In this document: positions 54,503 to 64,000 of the stretch, piece after piece | Layout of the letters: the number at the start of each line of letters is the position of its first letter | Position numbering within the stretch: the stretch's first letter is position 1 | Assembly (NCBI GenBank): GCA_030068075.1 | Contig: JAINVK010000570.1 | Location: forward strand, 1-64,000 | Reading direction: 5' to 3' | Source: Paguma larvata | Taxonomy: Eukaryota; Chordata; Mammalia; Carnivora; Viverridae | DNA length: 64,000 bases | Program-made: the position numbers and the translations under genes | Notes under the pieces: model-generated | The model's input: only the letters and a program-made list of their open reading frames with translations | Databases searched by the model: none | Told to the model about the DNA's origin: nothing

Positions 54503-54745
54503 AAATTGTATTTATGGGGGCGCCTGGGTGGCTCAGTTGGCTAAGCGTCCAACTTCAGCTCAGGTCATGATCTCACAGTTTGTGGGTTCGAGCCCCGCAT
54601 CGGGCTCTGTTCTGACAGCTCAGAGCCTGGAGCTTGCTTCGGATTCTGTGTCTCCCTCTCTCTCTGCCCCTCCCCTGTTTGCACTCTATTTGTCTCTGTC
54701 TCTCAAAAATAAATAAACTTAAAAAAAAAAGAAATTGTATTTATG
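54503..54745 (+). mobile_element. CAN SINE with perfect 14-bp TSD
   Basis: Element 54517-54731, consensus-like. TSD AAATTGTATTTATG at 54503-54516 and 54732-54745. Confidence 0.95.
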
Positions 54746-55104
54746 AAGTAATTATATTTTTTCTTCCTCTTCTTGGAGGAAAGAGTGTTTTCAAAGTTCT
54801 GGACTTCTTTATGTTCTGAAATTTTCAATTCCTTATTATATGTCTTAATTAGTGTATGTGTATTTTAAGTATATATGATTAAGTATATATTAAATAATTA
54901 TATTTTATACTCTCTTCTGTCACCCTAGGGTGTCTCATTTGGACTATTATTGTGTCTCTTTATTGATGGAGGCTAGAGTTTCCCTTTACATTTTGAATTT
55001 TTTATATTGTAACTTTATATTTGGCTAAGTTTTATCTTTGGGAATCTTGTGAAGCTGGACTTAAGTATATGTCTTTCCAGAGAAGTTTTTACTGACACCA
55101 AGCC
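54746..55104. other. AT-rich DNA
   Basis: Nothing firmly recognised; may continue the antisense LINE-like DNA before the SINE. Confidence 0.3.
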
Positions 55105-55229
55105 ATTTTATTTTCATTAGCTTTGTTGAGGTATAATTTACATTCAATAAAATTCACTAACTTTAAGTGCACAATTCAGTGAGTTTTGATAAATATAAAC
55201 AGATATGGGACTGCCACCACAATTAAGAT

Positions 55230-55461
55230 ATAGACTATTTCAGGGCACCTGGGTGGCTCAGTCATTTAAGTGTCCAACTCTTGATTTTGGCTCAGGTCAT
55301 GATCTTGTGGTTTGAGGGCTTGAACTCTGCTCACAGTGTAGAGTCTGCTTGGGATTCTCTCTCTCTCCCTCTCCCTCTGCCCCTCCCCCACCCGTGGCTT
55401 GCTGTCTCTTTCTCTTTCTCTCTCTCAAAATAAATAAACTTAAAAAAAATACAGAACATTT
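55230..55461 (+). mobile_element. CAN SINE in the old L1
   Basis: Element 55243-55449; TSD ATAGACTATTTC / ACAGAACATTTC (diverged). Confidence 0.93.
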
Positions 55462-55759
55462 CTAAAAGCCTGAACATTTCCTTTATGCCTTTTTGTAGTT
55501 AATCTTTTTCTCTCATCCCAGGTAAATGGTGATTTGCTTTATGTCATAATATTTTTGATTCCTGTAGAATTTCATATAAATGGAATTATACAATATGTAG
55601 TCTCATTTCTGATCCTTTAATTTGGCATAATCCTTCTGGTATTTTTCTAGGTTCAGTGTATCAGTGATTTACTCATTCTATTGCTATACCACAATCAATA
55701 TAACTATTCATGAATCAGTGGACATTTAGGTTCTTTCCAGTTTTTGAATACTGTGAATA

Positions 55760-56012
55760 AAACTGCCACAAATAGAGGGCACCTGGGTGGCTCAGTTGGT
55801 TAAGCATCCAACTTTGGCTCCTGTCATGATCTCACAGTTGGTGGGTTTGAGCCCTTTGTTGGGCTCTGTGCTGACAGCTCGGAGCGTGGAGCCTGCTTAG
55901 GATTCTGTGTCTCTTTCTCTCTGCCCCTCCCCTCCCCCCTCACATTCAATCTCTCTCTCTCTCTCAAAAATAAATAAACATTAAAAAAATTTTTTTAAAC
56001 TGGCATATATAT
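55760..56012 (+). mobile_element. CAN SINE in the old L1
   Basis: Element about 55776-55997; TSD AAACTGCCACAAATA / AAACTGGCATATATA (diverged). Confidence 0.93.
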
Positions 56013-56441
56013 TTGTGTACAAGTGTTTGTATAGACTTTTGTCACTTCTCTCGAGTAAACATCTAGAAGTAGAATCCTGGGTTGTGTGATAAATGTCTGT
56101 TTACCTTTATAAGAAACTGTCAAACTTTTCCAAAGTAGCTATTTGGAAACTGCCAAACTTTTCCAGTATGAGCATCTGCACTCCCACCGGCAATATATGA
56201 GAGTTCAGTTGGTCCATAACCTTACTACCACTTGGTATTATCACTCTTTAATTTTAGCCAATCTAGTATAATGGTATCTCATGTTGATTTTAATTTGCTT
56301 TTCCCTAAAGATTAATGATGTTAAGCATATTTTCATACATTCATATATATTAGTTCATGAACTGCCAGCTCCCACCTTTTGCCTATCATTTTTTAAATCA
56401 TACTCTTGTTTTCCGTTTATTGAGTTATAAGAATATTTTTT

Positions 56442-57217
56442 AAATGTATTCTAGGAGGCACCTGGGTAGCTCAGTTGCTTAACCAACCAACTCTTGATTT
56501 CAGCTCAGGTCATGATCTCACAGTTAATGAGATCAAGCCCTGTGCTGTCAGCACAGAGCCTGCTTGGGATTCTCTCTTCCCTCTACTGCTCATAGGCACA
56601 CACACGTGCTCTCCCTCTCTGTCTCAAAATAAATAAACATTAGGGGCTCCTGGGTGGCTCAGTCTATGTTGACAGTGCAGAGCCTGGAGCATGCTTCAGA
56701 TTCTGTGTCTCCCTCTCTTTCTCTGCCCCTCCCTCACTCATGCTCTGTCTCTCTCTCTCTCTCTCTCTCAAGAATAAACATTAAAAAATAAATAAATAAA
56801 CATTAACAAAAAATATGGGGTGCCTGGGTGTCTCGGTAGATTTTTTTTAATATTTTATTTATTTTTGAGAGACAGAGAGAGACTGAACATGAGTGAGGGA
56901 GGGGCAGAGAGAGAGGGAGACAGAATCAGAAGCAGGCTCCAGGCTCTGATCTGTCAGCAAAGAGCCTGACATGGGGCTCGAACTCACGGATTGCAAGATC
57001 ATGACCTGAGCCGAAGTCAGATGCTTAACCGACTGACTCAGGTTTTGGCTCAGGTCATAATCTCATGGTTTGTGGGTTCGAGCCCCATGTTGGGGCTCGT
57101 GGAGACTGCTTGGGATTCTCTCTCTCCCTCTCTCTTTCTGGCCCTTACCTGCTAGCTCCCTGTCTCTTTCTCAAAGTAAAAATAAATAAACTTTAAAAAA
57201 TAAAAAATGTATTTTAG
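56442..57217. mobile_element. Compound cluster of CAN SINEs with outer TSD
   Basis: Five SINE parts between AAATGTATTCTAG (56442-56454) and AAATGTATTTTAG (57205-57217). Plus copy A 56455-56641; plus copy B 56643-56815 with an internal deletion (head joined directly to TGTTGACAGTGCAGAGCC); plus head fragment C1 56817-56840; minus copy D 56841-57039 lacking its own head; plus body/tail C2 57040-57204. C1 and C2 are probably one SINE split by D. The outer duplication is L1 sequence. Confidence 0.85.
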
Positions 57218-57274
57218 ATACATATTCTTTATCAGATAAATATTTTGCAAATATTTTCTCTCAGTATGTGGTTT

Positions 57275-57515
57275 GTCTTTCATTTTCTTTTTTTTTTTTT
57301 AACGTTTATTTATTTTTGAGAGACAGAGCATGAGCAGGGGAAGGGCAGAGAGAGAGAGAGGCAGACGCAGAATCTGAAGCAGGCTCCAGGCTCTGAGCCA
57401 TCAGCAGAGAGACCGACGCGGAGCTGGAACTCACAGACCGTGAGATCATGACCTGAGCTGAAGTCGGCCGCTTAACCGACTGAGCCACCCAGGCGCCCCT
57501 GTCTTTCATTTTCTT
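57275..57515 (-). mobile_element. CAN SINE, consensus-like, perfect 15-bp TSD
   Basis: Element 57290-57500. TSD GTCTTTCATTTTCTT is identical at 57275-57289 and 57501-57515. One of the youngest-looking copies. Confidence 0.96.
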
Positions 57516-57544
57516 AACAGTGTTTTTCAAAGAGCAATCATATT

Positions 57545-57791
57545 TAATTTTTTTATTGTTTGTTTATTTTTTTTTAATTTAAAATAGTTTATTTTCAAAT
57601 TGGTTTACATATGTTTGTTTATTTTTGAGGCGGGGGAAGGGCAGGGAGAGAGGGAAATACAGAATCTGAAGCAGGCTCCAGGCTCTGAGCTGTCAGCACA
57701 GAGCCCAACATGGAGCTCAAACTCACAAACTGTGAGATCATATCCTGAGCCAAAGTCGGATGCTTAACTGACTGAGTCACCCAGGCATCCC
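57545..57791 (-). mobile_element. CAN SINE hosting a tiny L1 insertion
   Basis: Minus SINE with T-rich tail at the left and head GAGTCACCCAGGCATCCC at 57774-57791. Its tail side is interrupted at 57572-57611 by an L1 fragment. Confidence 0.9.
57557..57626 (-). mobile_element. About 40-bp L1 3'-end insertion with perfect 15-bp TSD
   Basis: 57572-57611 reads TTTAATTTAAAATAG then TTTATTTTCAAATTGGTTTA, the antisense extreme 3' end of a carnivoran L1. It is flanked by TGTTTGTTTATTTTT at 57557-57571 and 57612-57626, which is SINE tail sequence. Confidence 0.75.
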
Positions 57792-58544
57792 TCAAATTTA
57801 ATTTTCATAACAATTTTTTTTTTCTTTCTTGGGCGGGTTGTGCTTTTTGTGGCCTGTGTAAGAATTCTTTTCCCAACCCATCTTTGTTTGTGGAAAAACT
57901 CAGATTTAGGTCTATGTTCCATTTCAAGGCAAATTTTTTTATGATATAAGGATAAAGCTTTATTTTTATTCATGATATCCAAATGTTCCAACACTCTTTG
58001 TTGAAAAGATTATCCTGTCTCCCACTAAATTATCTTGGGATATTGACCATTTATATGTAGGTCTACCCCTGGACTCTCTATTCTGTTCTATTGATCCATA
58101 TATGTCAATCCTATGCCAATATCACACTCCCTTGATTACTGTAGCTTGATAGTAAACCATAAAATCAGTTTGCATGCATTCTTCTGACTTTGTTCTTTTA
58201 CAAGATTGTTTTGGCTATTATGGTCCTTTGCATTTCTATGTAAATTTTAAAACCTCTTTGTCAGTTTTTACAAAAATTCTGCCAAGATTTTCTTTAGTAT
58301 TACATTGAATCTATAGATCAATCTGGGGAGAATTAGTGTCTTAACAATATTGAGTTTTCTGAGCCCTTAATCTAGTATCTCTCTCTATTTACTCAGGTAA
58401 TAAATTTTTCTTAGAATAGTTTTGTAATTTTCAGTGTACAGGTCTTGCACATACTTTGTTAAATTTATCCCTGAGTATTTCATGCTTTTTGGTTCTATTG
58501 TAAATGGTATTCAAATTTTTTAATTTCTAATTGCTCATTGCTAA

Positions 58545-58586
58545 TATGAAATACAACTGACTTTGTATGAAATACAACTGACTTTG
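58545..58586 (+). repeat. 21-bp tandem duplication
   Basis: Two identical adjacent copies of a 21-bp unit starting TATGAAATACAACTGACTTT (58545-58565, 58566-58586) inside antisense L1 ORF2. Confidence 0.9.
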
Positions 58587-58929
58587 TGTATTGACCTTGT
58601 ATCTTGAGAGTTTGTTGAAATCACTTATAGAATTAGGACTTCCTTCTAGATTACTTCTGATTTTTTATATAGATGATTGTGTCATCCACAGACCATTTTT
58701 TATGTTAAATTATAACTTGGAGTTTCCAGACTGATAGTAACACACTGATGGTATACCTTCAAACTCCAGATTTAAGTGTGGACAGATTAGGTTAGTAGCT
58801 ATAAATTCAAACAGAATACTTCCTTTTTATTGCCTAGATCCCAGACCAAGACAGACAAGGTTTCTTGTCCTTTCCCTATGCCAGGAAGCAGAGTTTTTCT
58901 TAGTCCACCTGTCACCTAGAGTAGCCTTT

Positions 58930-58982
58930 GGAAGTCTTCACTTTATTTTTTTTAACATTTATTTATTTTGAGAGAGAGAGAG

Positions 58983-59024
<42 letters not shown>

Positions 59025-59220
59025 TGTGTGTGTGTGTGTGTGTGAGCAGAGGAAGGGCAGAGAGAGAGGGAGGGAGAGAATCCCAGGTAGGCTTTATGCT
59101 CAGCACAGAGCCTGACATGGGGTTTGATCTCATGACCGTGAGATCATGAGTGGAACTGAAATCAAGAGACAGATGCTTAACCAACTGAACCATGCAGGCA
59201 CCCCAAAAGTCTTGACTTTA
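58930..59220 (-). mobile_element. CAN SINE with (GA)n(GT)n and TSD
   Basis: Element about 58946-59204. TSD GGAAGTCTTCACTTTA / AAAAGTCTTGACTTTA. Compound microsatellite: (GA)n 58970-59021 then (GT)n 59022-59043. Confidence 0.93.
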
Positions 59221-59287
59221 TTAAGGGAACTTTATCCCAGCTTCCTACCTCATGAAATGTCAAAGCCTTGTTAAAACCTAAGCCCCT

Positions 59288-59346
59288 GGGGCACCTGTGT
59301 GGCTCAGTTGGTTAAGCGGCCGACGTCGGCTCAGGTCATGATCTCA
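59288..59346 (+). mobile_element. CAN SINE head fragment
   Basis: Only the first 59 bp (GGGGCACCTGTGTGGCTCAG ... GTCATGATCTCA) remain. The rest is replaced by L1 sequence at a shared TGATCTCA word. Confidence 0.92.
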
Positions 59347-59665
59347 GGGGGAAGGCTCTCAGTTTTTCCCCATTGAGGATGATATGAGCTGTGGGCTTTT
59401 CATAGATGGCTTTTATGATGTTTAAGTATGTTCCTTCTATCCCAACTTTCTCGAGGGTTTTTATTAGGAAAGGATGCTGTATTTTGTCAAATGCTTTTTC
59501 TGCATCAATTGACAGGATCATATGGTTCTTATCTTTTCTTTTGTTAATGTGATGTATCACGTGTGGGAAGGGGGAGAGTGGGTGATGGGCACAGAGGAGG
59601 GCACTCATTGGATTGAGCACTGGGTGTTGTATAGAAACCAATTTGACAATAAATTATTAAAAAAA
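59339..59665 (+). mobile_element. 5'-inverted L1 joined to a SINE head
   Basis: 59339-59562 is antisense L1 ORF2 whose minus-strand frame reads [19 protein letters not shown]...[27 protein letters not shown]. 59563-59650 is the sense L1 3' end (GTGGGTGATGGGCACAGAGG, GAGCACTGGGTGTTGTATAG, AACCAATTTGACAATAAATTATT) with an A-tail. The inverted layout is typical of twin priming. Confidence 0.88.
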
Positions 59666-60289
59666 ATAAAGTCACAGATACAGTGGCTAAAATTGGGGCA
59701 ATCAGACAGAAAAGCACAAGGGAGTAGCAGTTGACTTTCTGTAGCAGTCCTCACAGGAGAGGAATTGTTTTATTGCTGACTGCCTCTGCTGAATATGCAG
59801 ATACACTAAAAGTACCACGGGGTTATACAGACAAGCTAGTTACAGAGCATGGATATTAGGCCAGTCCTTTAGGGGAAGTAGTAAAGGAACAAGGGGAAGT
59901 AAGATTAAATCACTTGGCAGGGAATAAGTGGTCTCTTAGTAGTTATGGATTCCTGTTTAGCCTGGAGGGTGTGTAGACAAGATAGGTTTCCCACCTTCAG
60001 GCATCAGCAAGAATACTTTCCTATCTGGACATTCTCCCTCTCAAAGTATGGTTCTTATATCAGATGCTGTAAACGTGGAACTCAGGCCAGGCTGCTGCCA
60101 CGTCCGTGTTGAATTACCTGACCCAGATCTTCTTATCTGTAGACTCTAGAACCCAAGTACCTTCATGAGGTCAACAAAAGGAACAGGTGGGTACTGAACT
60201 GTTCTTTGCATTTTCACTAAAACTTTTGTGCAACACACAGCATATTCTTGCATCTATACCGCAGTGAGGTGGGAAAAACAGTAGACTAA
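59666..60289. other. Low-copy DNA
   Basis: No gene or repeat recognised. Confidence 0.35.
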
Positions 60290-60565
60290 AAATATCACAT
60301 CTCTTACACAAAAATGTTCAGAGCAGCTCTCTTCTTAATGACCAAAACCTATAAACAACTCAAATGTCCATCATGAGGTAAATGGATACCTTGTAGTATA
60401 TGCTTACAACAGAATAATGTTCAGCAACAAACACAAATATTTGCAACAGTATGGATTAAATTTACAAACATCATGCTGAGTTAAAGAAGCCATATATGAA
60501 AATATATATGTTATGTACTCTGAATTTCACTCATGTGAAGTTTTAGAATAGGCAAACTGAACCAT
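60290..60565 (+). mobile_element. Old L1 ORF2 end fragment
   Basis: AAAAATGTTCAGAGCAGCTCTCTTC, AACTCAAATGTCCATCATGAGG, CAGAATAATGTTCAGCAAC and CATCATGCTGAGTTAAAGAAGCC match a diverged sense L1 3' region. Confidence 0.6.
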
Positions 60566-60599
60566 TGGACTCATTCACCACTTTCCCCACTATTATGAC

Positions 60600-61025
60600 A
60601 AGCTAGCTACCCTGGCATTCTTTTGGTTCTTTGACATCAGCAAATACTGTACCTTTCCACCTCAGAGCCCTTGTTCCTATTCTTCCCCCTGAGTAGAATA
60701 TTCTGTCTTCCCCTTTTAATTTGGATTATTCCTACAGTTTACATATTCTTTTTTTTTTCCAAGGAAATCTACTCTAAAACCCAGACTTAGGTTAGCTTTC
60801 AGAACATCTGGCCCTTCTCTTTATCACAATGATCCTAATTATAAATAAATAATTATTGATATTAGTACTTGTTAGGGACTTTCCCACCTTCAACTATGAC
60901 TATCTCGATGTCAGGGACAATTTATATGTGCTCTCCATTCTATTCCCAGGCCCTATTACCATTCTTGAAAATATAGTAGGCAAATCATAAATATTTGTGG
61001 ATTAAACAAACAGCCAAATGAATGA
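60600..61025 (+). repeat. L2 LINE 3' end
   Basis: CCCCTGAGTAGAATATTCTGTC, AAGGAAATCTACTCTAAAACCC, TGTTAGGGACTTTCCCACC, CGATGTCAGGGACAATTTATATG and AAATATAGTAGGCAAATCATAAATATTTGTGGATTAAAC reproduce the L2 3' end in order. Confidence 0.65.
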
Positions 61026-61093
61026 ATCGCTCCATATTTCCATGTTCTCCCTTTCAAAAAACTTGGTGATCTTTGATCATCTTTTTATTTGAC

Positions 61094-61249
61094 AACGTTT
61101 TGTAATATTACTTTCTTTTTTAAGCATTTTTATCTTAATTCAGTTAGCGAACATACAGTGTTATATTAGTTTTGGGTGTACAATACAATGATGTAACAAT
61201 TCCTTATCTCACCTGGTGCTCATAACGTTTGTAATATTATTTTCTTTTT
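61094..61249 (-). mobile_element. Short L1 3'-end insertion with TSD
   Basis: 61121-61222 is antisense L1 3' UTR (CAGTTAGCGAACATACAGTG, TTAGTTTTGGGTGTACAATAC, CACCTGGTGCTCAT), flanked by AACGTTTTGTAATATTACTTTC (61095-61116) and AACGTTTGTAATATTATTTTC (61225-61245). Confidence 0.8.
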
Positions 61250-61282
61250 AAAAATATTTTTAAAATATATTTATTTATTTAT

Positions 61283-61324
<42 letters not shown>

Positions 61325-61522
61325 ACACACACACACATAGGGTGGGGAGGGGGAGGAAGAGCGACAGAGGGAGCCAGAGAATCAAAGCAAGCTAGAGGCT
61401 CTGTGCTGTCAGTGGAGAGCCTGACTCGGAGCTCAAACTCAGAAACCATGAGATCATGACCTGAGCCAAAGGCATCACCGAACCAACTGAGACACCCAGA
61501 CACCCATGTAATATTATTTTCT
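61230..61522 (-). mobile_element. CAN SINE with perfect 16-bp TSD
   Basis: Element 61246-61506 with (GA)n 61285-61321 and (CA)n 61322-61337. TSD TGTAATATTATTTTCT at 61230-61245 and 61507-61522. Confidence 0.95.
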
Positions 61523-62039
61523 ACACAGGGAATGAAAAAGTAATCGTCTTCTCTCTAATTTGGTTATTCAATTTTTTTCCCTATTGCTAGTTTTAAAACA
61601 TTTATTTTGGCTCTAAACTTCTTCTGGTAATGACATATAAAGTTTTAGAATCATTGTTACACTTGGAAAACCCCTGTCAAGTTTCTTTCGTGTATGAGGT
61701 ACAAGATTACGTGGCATCTGAAGATTTCTTGTGCAGTGACAAACCTTAAATACTCTGCATTGTCAACATTCATTAGCAGTGTGCTGGAGGAGAATTCCTG
61801 GAAGCCATTCCTACATTGAGACAACTGGCAATAACTTAACACAAAAGTGATTTCGAACTACATAAATGCATTCCAATAAATCCAAACTAAATGTATCCAA
61901 ACTCAGCTGGATTCCAAAATAAGGACACACCAGCGCCTCCCCACATGAGGGAGGTACTAAGGTGGCTAGTCAGAGTGGATAGTGAAGTAGTCTTAATCTA
62001 TTGTTAAAAATTTTGTGACAAAACCTTACAACTGTATGA
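61523..62039. other. Low-copy DNA
   Basis: No gene recognised; a 61-codon minus frame (61657-61842) has no recognisable product. Confidence 0.35.
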
Positions 62040-62215
62040 CTCTGCTAAGGTTCTTCTCAGGCGGTGCTGAAACTTGAACTTCATTAGCTTCATGATAAAT
62101 CCATCTCTGCCTACATCACTGGGTTGTTGATAGCAATACACAGGATGTGAAAGTACTTTTTAAGCTATAAAGAATCACACAGAGGTAAGATGGTGATAAT
62201 GATGATGGGCTCCCA
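62040..62215 (+). repeat. Probable MIR
   Basis: CACTGGGTTGTTGATAGCAATACACAGGATG...GTGAAAGTACTTTTTAAGC...AGAGGTAAGATGGTGATAATGATG follows the 3' part of MIR. Confidence 0.45.
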
Positions 62216-63055
62216 GCCTCAGTCCAAGTTTTGTCCACTGTATATATGTGTGGAGATACCTAGTAAACTAATGGGAAAAGTTAAAGGAATCCTATTTGCA
62301 AGAAAGTGGAAGGAGCTCCTGGTGAGAACGTTTATCCTTAGAGGACAGACAGGATTGACGCATCTGACACAGTATACAGTAAGAGATGATTTTTTTTCCA
62401 GTCAAGCCCTCCATGAACCATGTCTGTCACCCTTTTGTGGGAGTCACGTGAGGGGTGCATTGTGAATGAACACTGAAATAACTATTTCATTGCAATAACC
62501 TTATAAGTCATTAGGCCAAGGAAATTTTGTTGGAAAAACTGAAACTCCACTCCAGAACTTCGTAGAGTTTCAAAGAAACTCTGAGTGATAGCCTTAAACC
62601 TTAAAGTAGTTCAGTTGACTGGATAATAAAATACCCCTGATCCTGCCTATGCAATTTCATATTCAAATATGATAAGAAGCTATTTGTTTACATGCACTGC
62701 TATATTGTTATGCATACTGAAAGCTAAGGTATTTTTATTAACACTTATTTAAAGTCAGTATATAACACTCTCCTATTTCTCCTGGGTCTTCAGCCAAGCC
62801 AGTTCATTTCAGAGTTAATACGATGGGATAAATAATGTAAAAAAGGGAAGAAGAGAGTAGCAGATTCTATATTTAAAATTTTTTCTATATCAAAAAAATT
62901 TTAAGTAATATTGTGAAAATCTAATTCTATTCCAGTTGACCCTAATTTCTCCTCTATTTGGAATGGAGTCAAGGATAATAGCAGCGAAAGTCTAATAAAC
63001 TGGTTGTAAAGTATCTCCTTCTCCCCTTCCTCTCCTTAGTATATCATTTGACGAA
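62216..63055. other. Low-copy DNA
   Basis: A 91-codon plus frame (62190-62465) partly overlaps the MIR and is not recognisable. Otherwise nothing distinctive. Confidence 0.35.
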
Positions 63056-63316
63056 TGTACTAGTTCATTTCTTTGTTCTTTTTTTTTTTTTAATTTTTTA
63101 ATGTTTATTTTTGAGAGAGAGAGAGACAAGTGTGAGTGGGGGAGGGGCAGAGAGAGAGGGAGACACAGAATCGGAAGCAGGTTCCAGGCTCTGAGCTGTC
63201 AGCACAGAGCCCGATGCGGGGCTCAAACTCTCGAACTGTGAGATCATGATCTGAGCTGAATGAAGTTGGACACTTAACGGACTGAGTCACCCAGGCGCAC
63301 TTGTACTAGTTTATAT
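63056..63316 (-). mobile_element. CAN SINE with TSD
   Basis: Element about 63070-63300. TSD TGTACTAGTTCATT / TGTACTAGTTTATAT. Confidence 0.95.
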
Positions 63317-63424
63317 CTAATGAAATACCAGAACTATGCCTTGAATAGGGAAAGCAGGAGAGGTATATCCAATAGTAAACAACCATTTTGTTAGCCAGTC
63401 ACACATATACACGTAGCTCAGGAT

Positions 63425-63560
63425 GTTTTGATTCAATCGAACAAATATTTGTTGAGTGCCTGTAGGTGCCAGGCACTGTTCTAGGTGTTTCCCACAGAGC
63501 TGTGAACAAAAAAAGATCCCTGCACTCACACAACTTATATTGTAGCAGAATATATACAGT
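63425..63560 (-). repeat. L2 fragment
   Basis: AACAAATATTTGTTGAGTGCCTGTAGGTGCCAGGCACTGTTCTAGGTG...GTGAACAAAAAAAGATCCCTGCACTCAC is the well-known antisense L2 end. Confidence 0.75.
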
Positions 63561-63639
63561 GGTGCCTTGTTTCAAGTTAGTGTCAGATCTCCAAACTCAA
63601 GAGTCACAAGTAAGTTAGGGTTTGGAACCGGTTCCTATA

Positions 63640-63865
63640 CTCCTGTTTTTTGTTTGTTTGTTTGTTTGAGAGAGAGAGAGAGAGAGAGCAGAGAGCAGAG
63701 GAGAGGCAGAGGGAGAGGGAAAGAGAGAATCTTAACCAGGCTTCACACCCAGCGCCGGGCCCAATGCAGAGCCTGACACAGGTCTCCATCTCACAACGGA
63801 GAGAAAATGACCTGAGCCAAAATCAAGAGTCCGATGCTTAACTGACTGAGCCACCCAGGCGCCTC
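63640..63865 (-). mobile_element. CAN SINE
   Basis: Minus copy with TTTGTTTGTTTGTTTGTTTG tail side and (GA)n, head GAGCCACCCAGGCGCCTC. TSD unclear. Confidence 0.93.
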
Positions 63866-64000
63866 ATCCTCTACTTTTTTCATCAGCCTCCCTAGCCATC
63901 AACGGGCAGGGGACCTGCCATCTAGGCCCACTGTGCTGCCCTATTTGGCTATCCCTTTCACTGGTAACAAAGAAAAAGCATCCTCACCTTTGGCTCTTCT
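63866..64000. other. Low-copy DNA to window end
   Basis: Nothing recognised in the last 135 bp. Confidence 0.4.

Larger units (their letters stand above)
55105..58700 (-). mobile_element. Long old L1 (L1M-type), antisense, studded with SINEs
   Basis: Antisense 3' UTR (TTGTTGAGGTATAATTTACATTC, GTGCACAATTCAGTGAGTTTTGA) then ORF2 (TGGAATTATACAATATGTAG, GCACTCCCACCGGCAATATATGAG, TTTTTATTCATGATATCCAAATGTTCC, GTCAATCCTATGCCAATATCACAC, TTGATTACTGTAGCTTGATAG, GTATTACATTGAATCTATAGATCA). L1 sequence picks up after every SINE, so one L1 hosted them all. Includes a 21-bp duplication at 58545-58586. Confidence 0.85.

Overview
This is nuclear DNA of a carnivoran mammal, most likely a cat or another feliform. 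The clearest sign is about 60 copies or pieces of a tRNA-derived CAN SINE. They begin with GGGGCGCCTGGGTGGCTCAG, carry the feliform body (GCTGACAGCTCAGAGCCTGGAGCCTG, then a CT-rich stretch) and end in AAATAAATAAA plus poly(A). LINE-1 3' ends of carnivoran type support this. There are no prokaryotic-style operons, no CRISPR array and no recognisable complete protein-coding gene.

Layout. Positions 1-1100 are low-copy DNA with CCAAT boxes, an AP-1 site and a G-rich tract. They lead into a strong CpG island (about 1110-2660), the only convincing host-gene element here. It has good splice-donor motifs on both strands and may be a bidirectional promoter. I cannot name the gene or genes. If a gene runs rightwards, almost all of the remaining 61 kb is intron or intergenic DNA. 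A possible second exon lies near 2961-3171.

From about 4 kb to the end the window is a dense, nested repeat landscape. It holds: (i) CAN SINEs on both strands, many with clear target-site duplications (TSDs); (ii) LINE-1 copies of different ages, including a 2.9-kb copy at 27221-30111 with a dead reverse-transcriptase motif, long antisense old L1s at 13.7-15.4, 20.6-22.1, 42.6-44.0 and 55.1-58.7 kb, an L1 ORF1/HAL1-type element at 35.2-37.3 kb, and two L1s with 5' inversions (15.47-15.74 and 59.34-59.66 kb); (iii) ancient L2, L3/CR1, MIR and MER5 fragments; (iv) five LTRs: one inside an L1 (about 17.75-18.24 kb), an ERVL/MaLR-type LTR (about 19.95-20.55 kb), a related pair in opposite orientations 10 kb apart (23.06 and 33.77 kb), and a well-preserved 761-bp solo LTR with a perfect 6-bp TSD (41632-42392); (v) microsatellites, mostly grown from SINE tails.

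The most informative observations concern how insertions happened: several SINE/L1 insertions stacked on one target site, a roughly 40-bp L1 with a perfect 15-bp TSD inside a SINE, and an inverted L1 joined to a SINE head through an 8-base microhomology. I found no undescribed multi-gene system. Family names come from recalled consensus features, not a database search.
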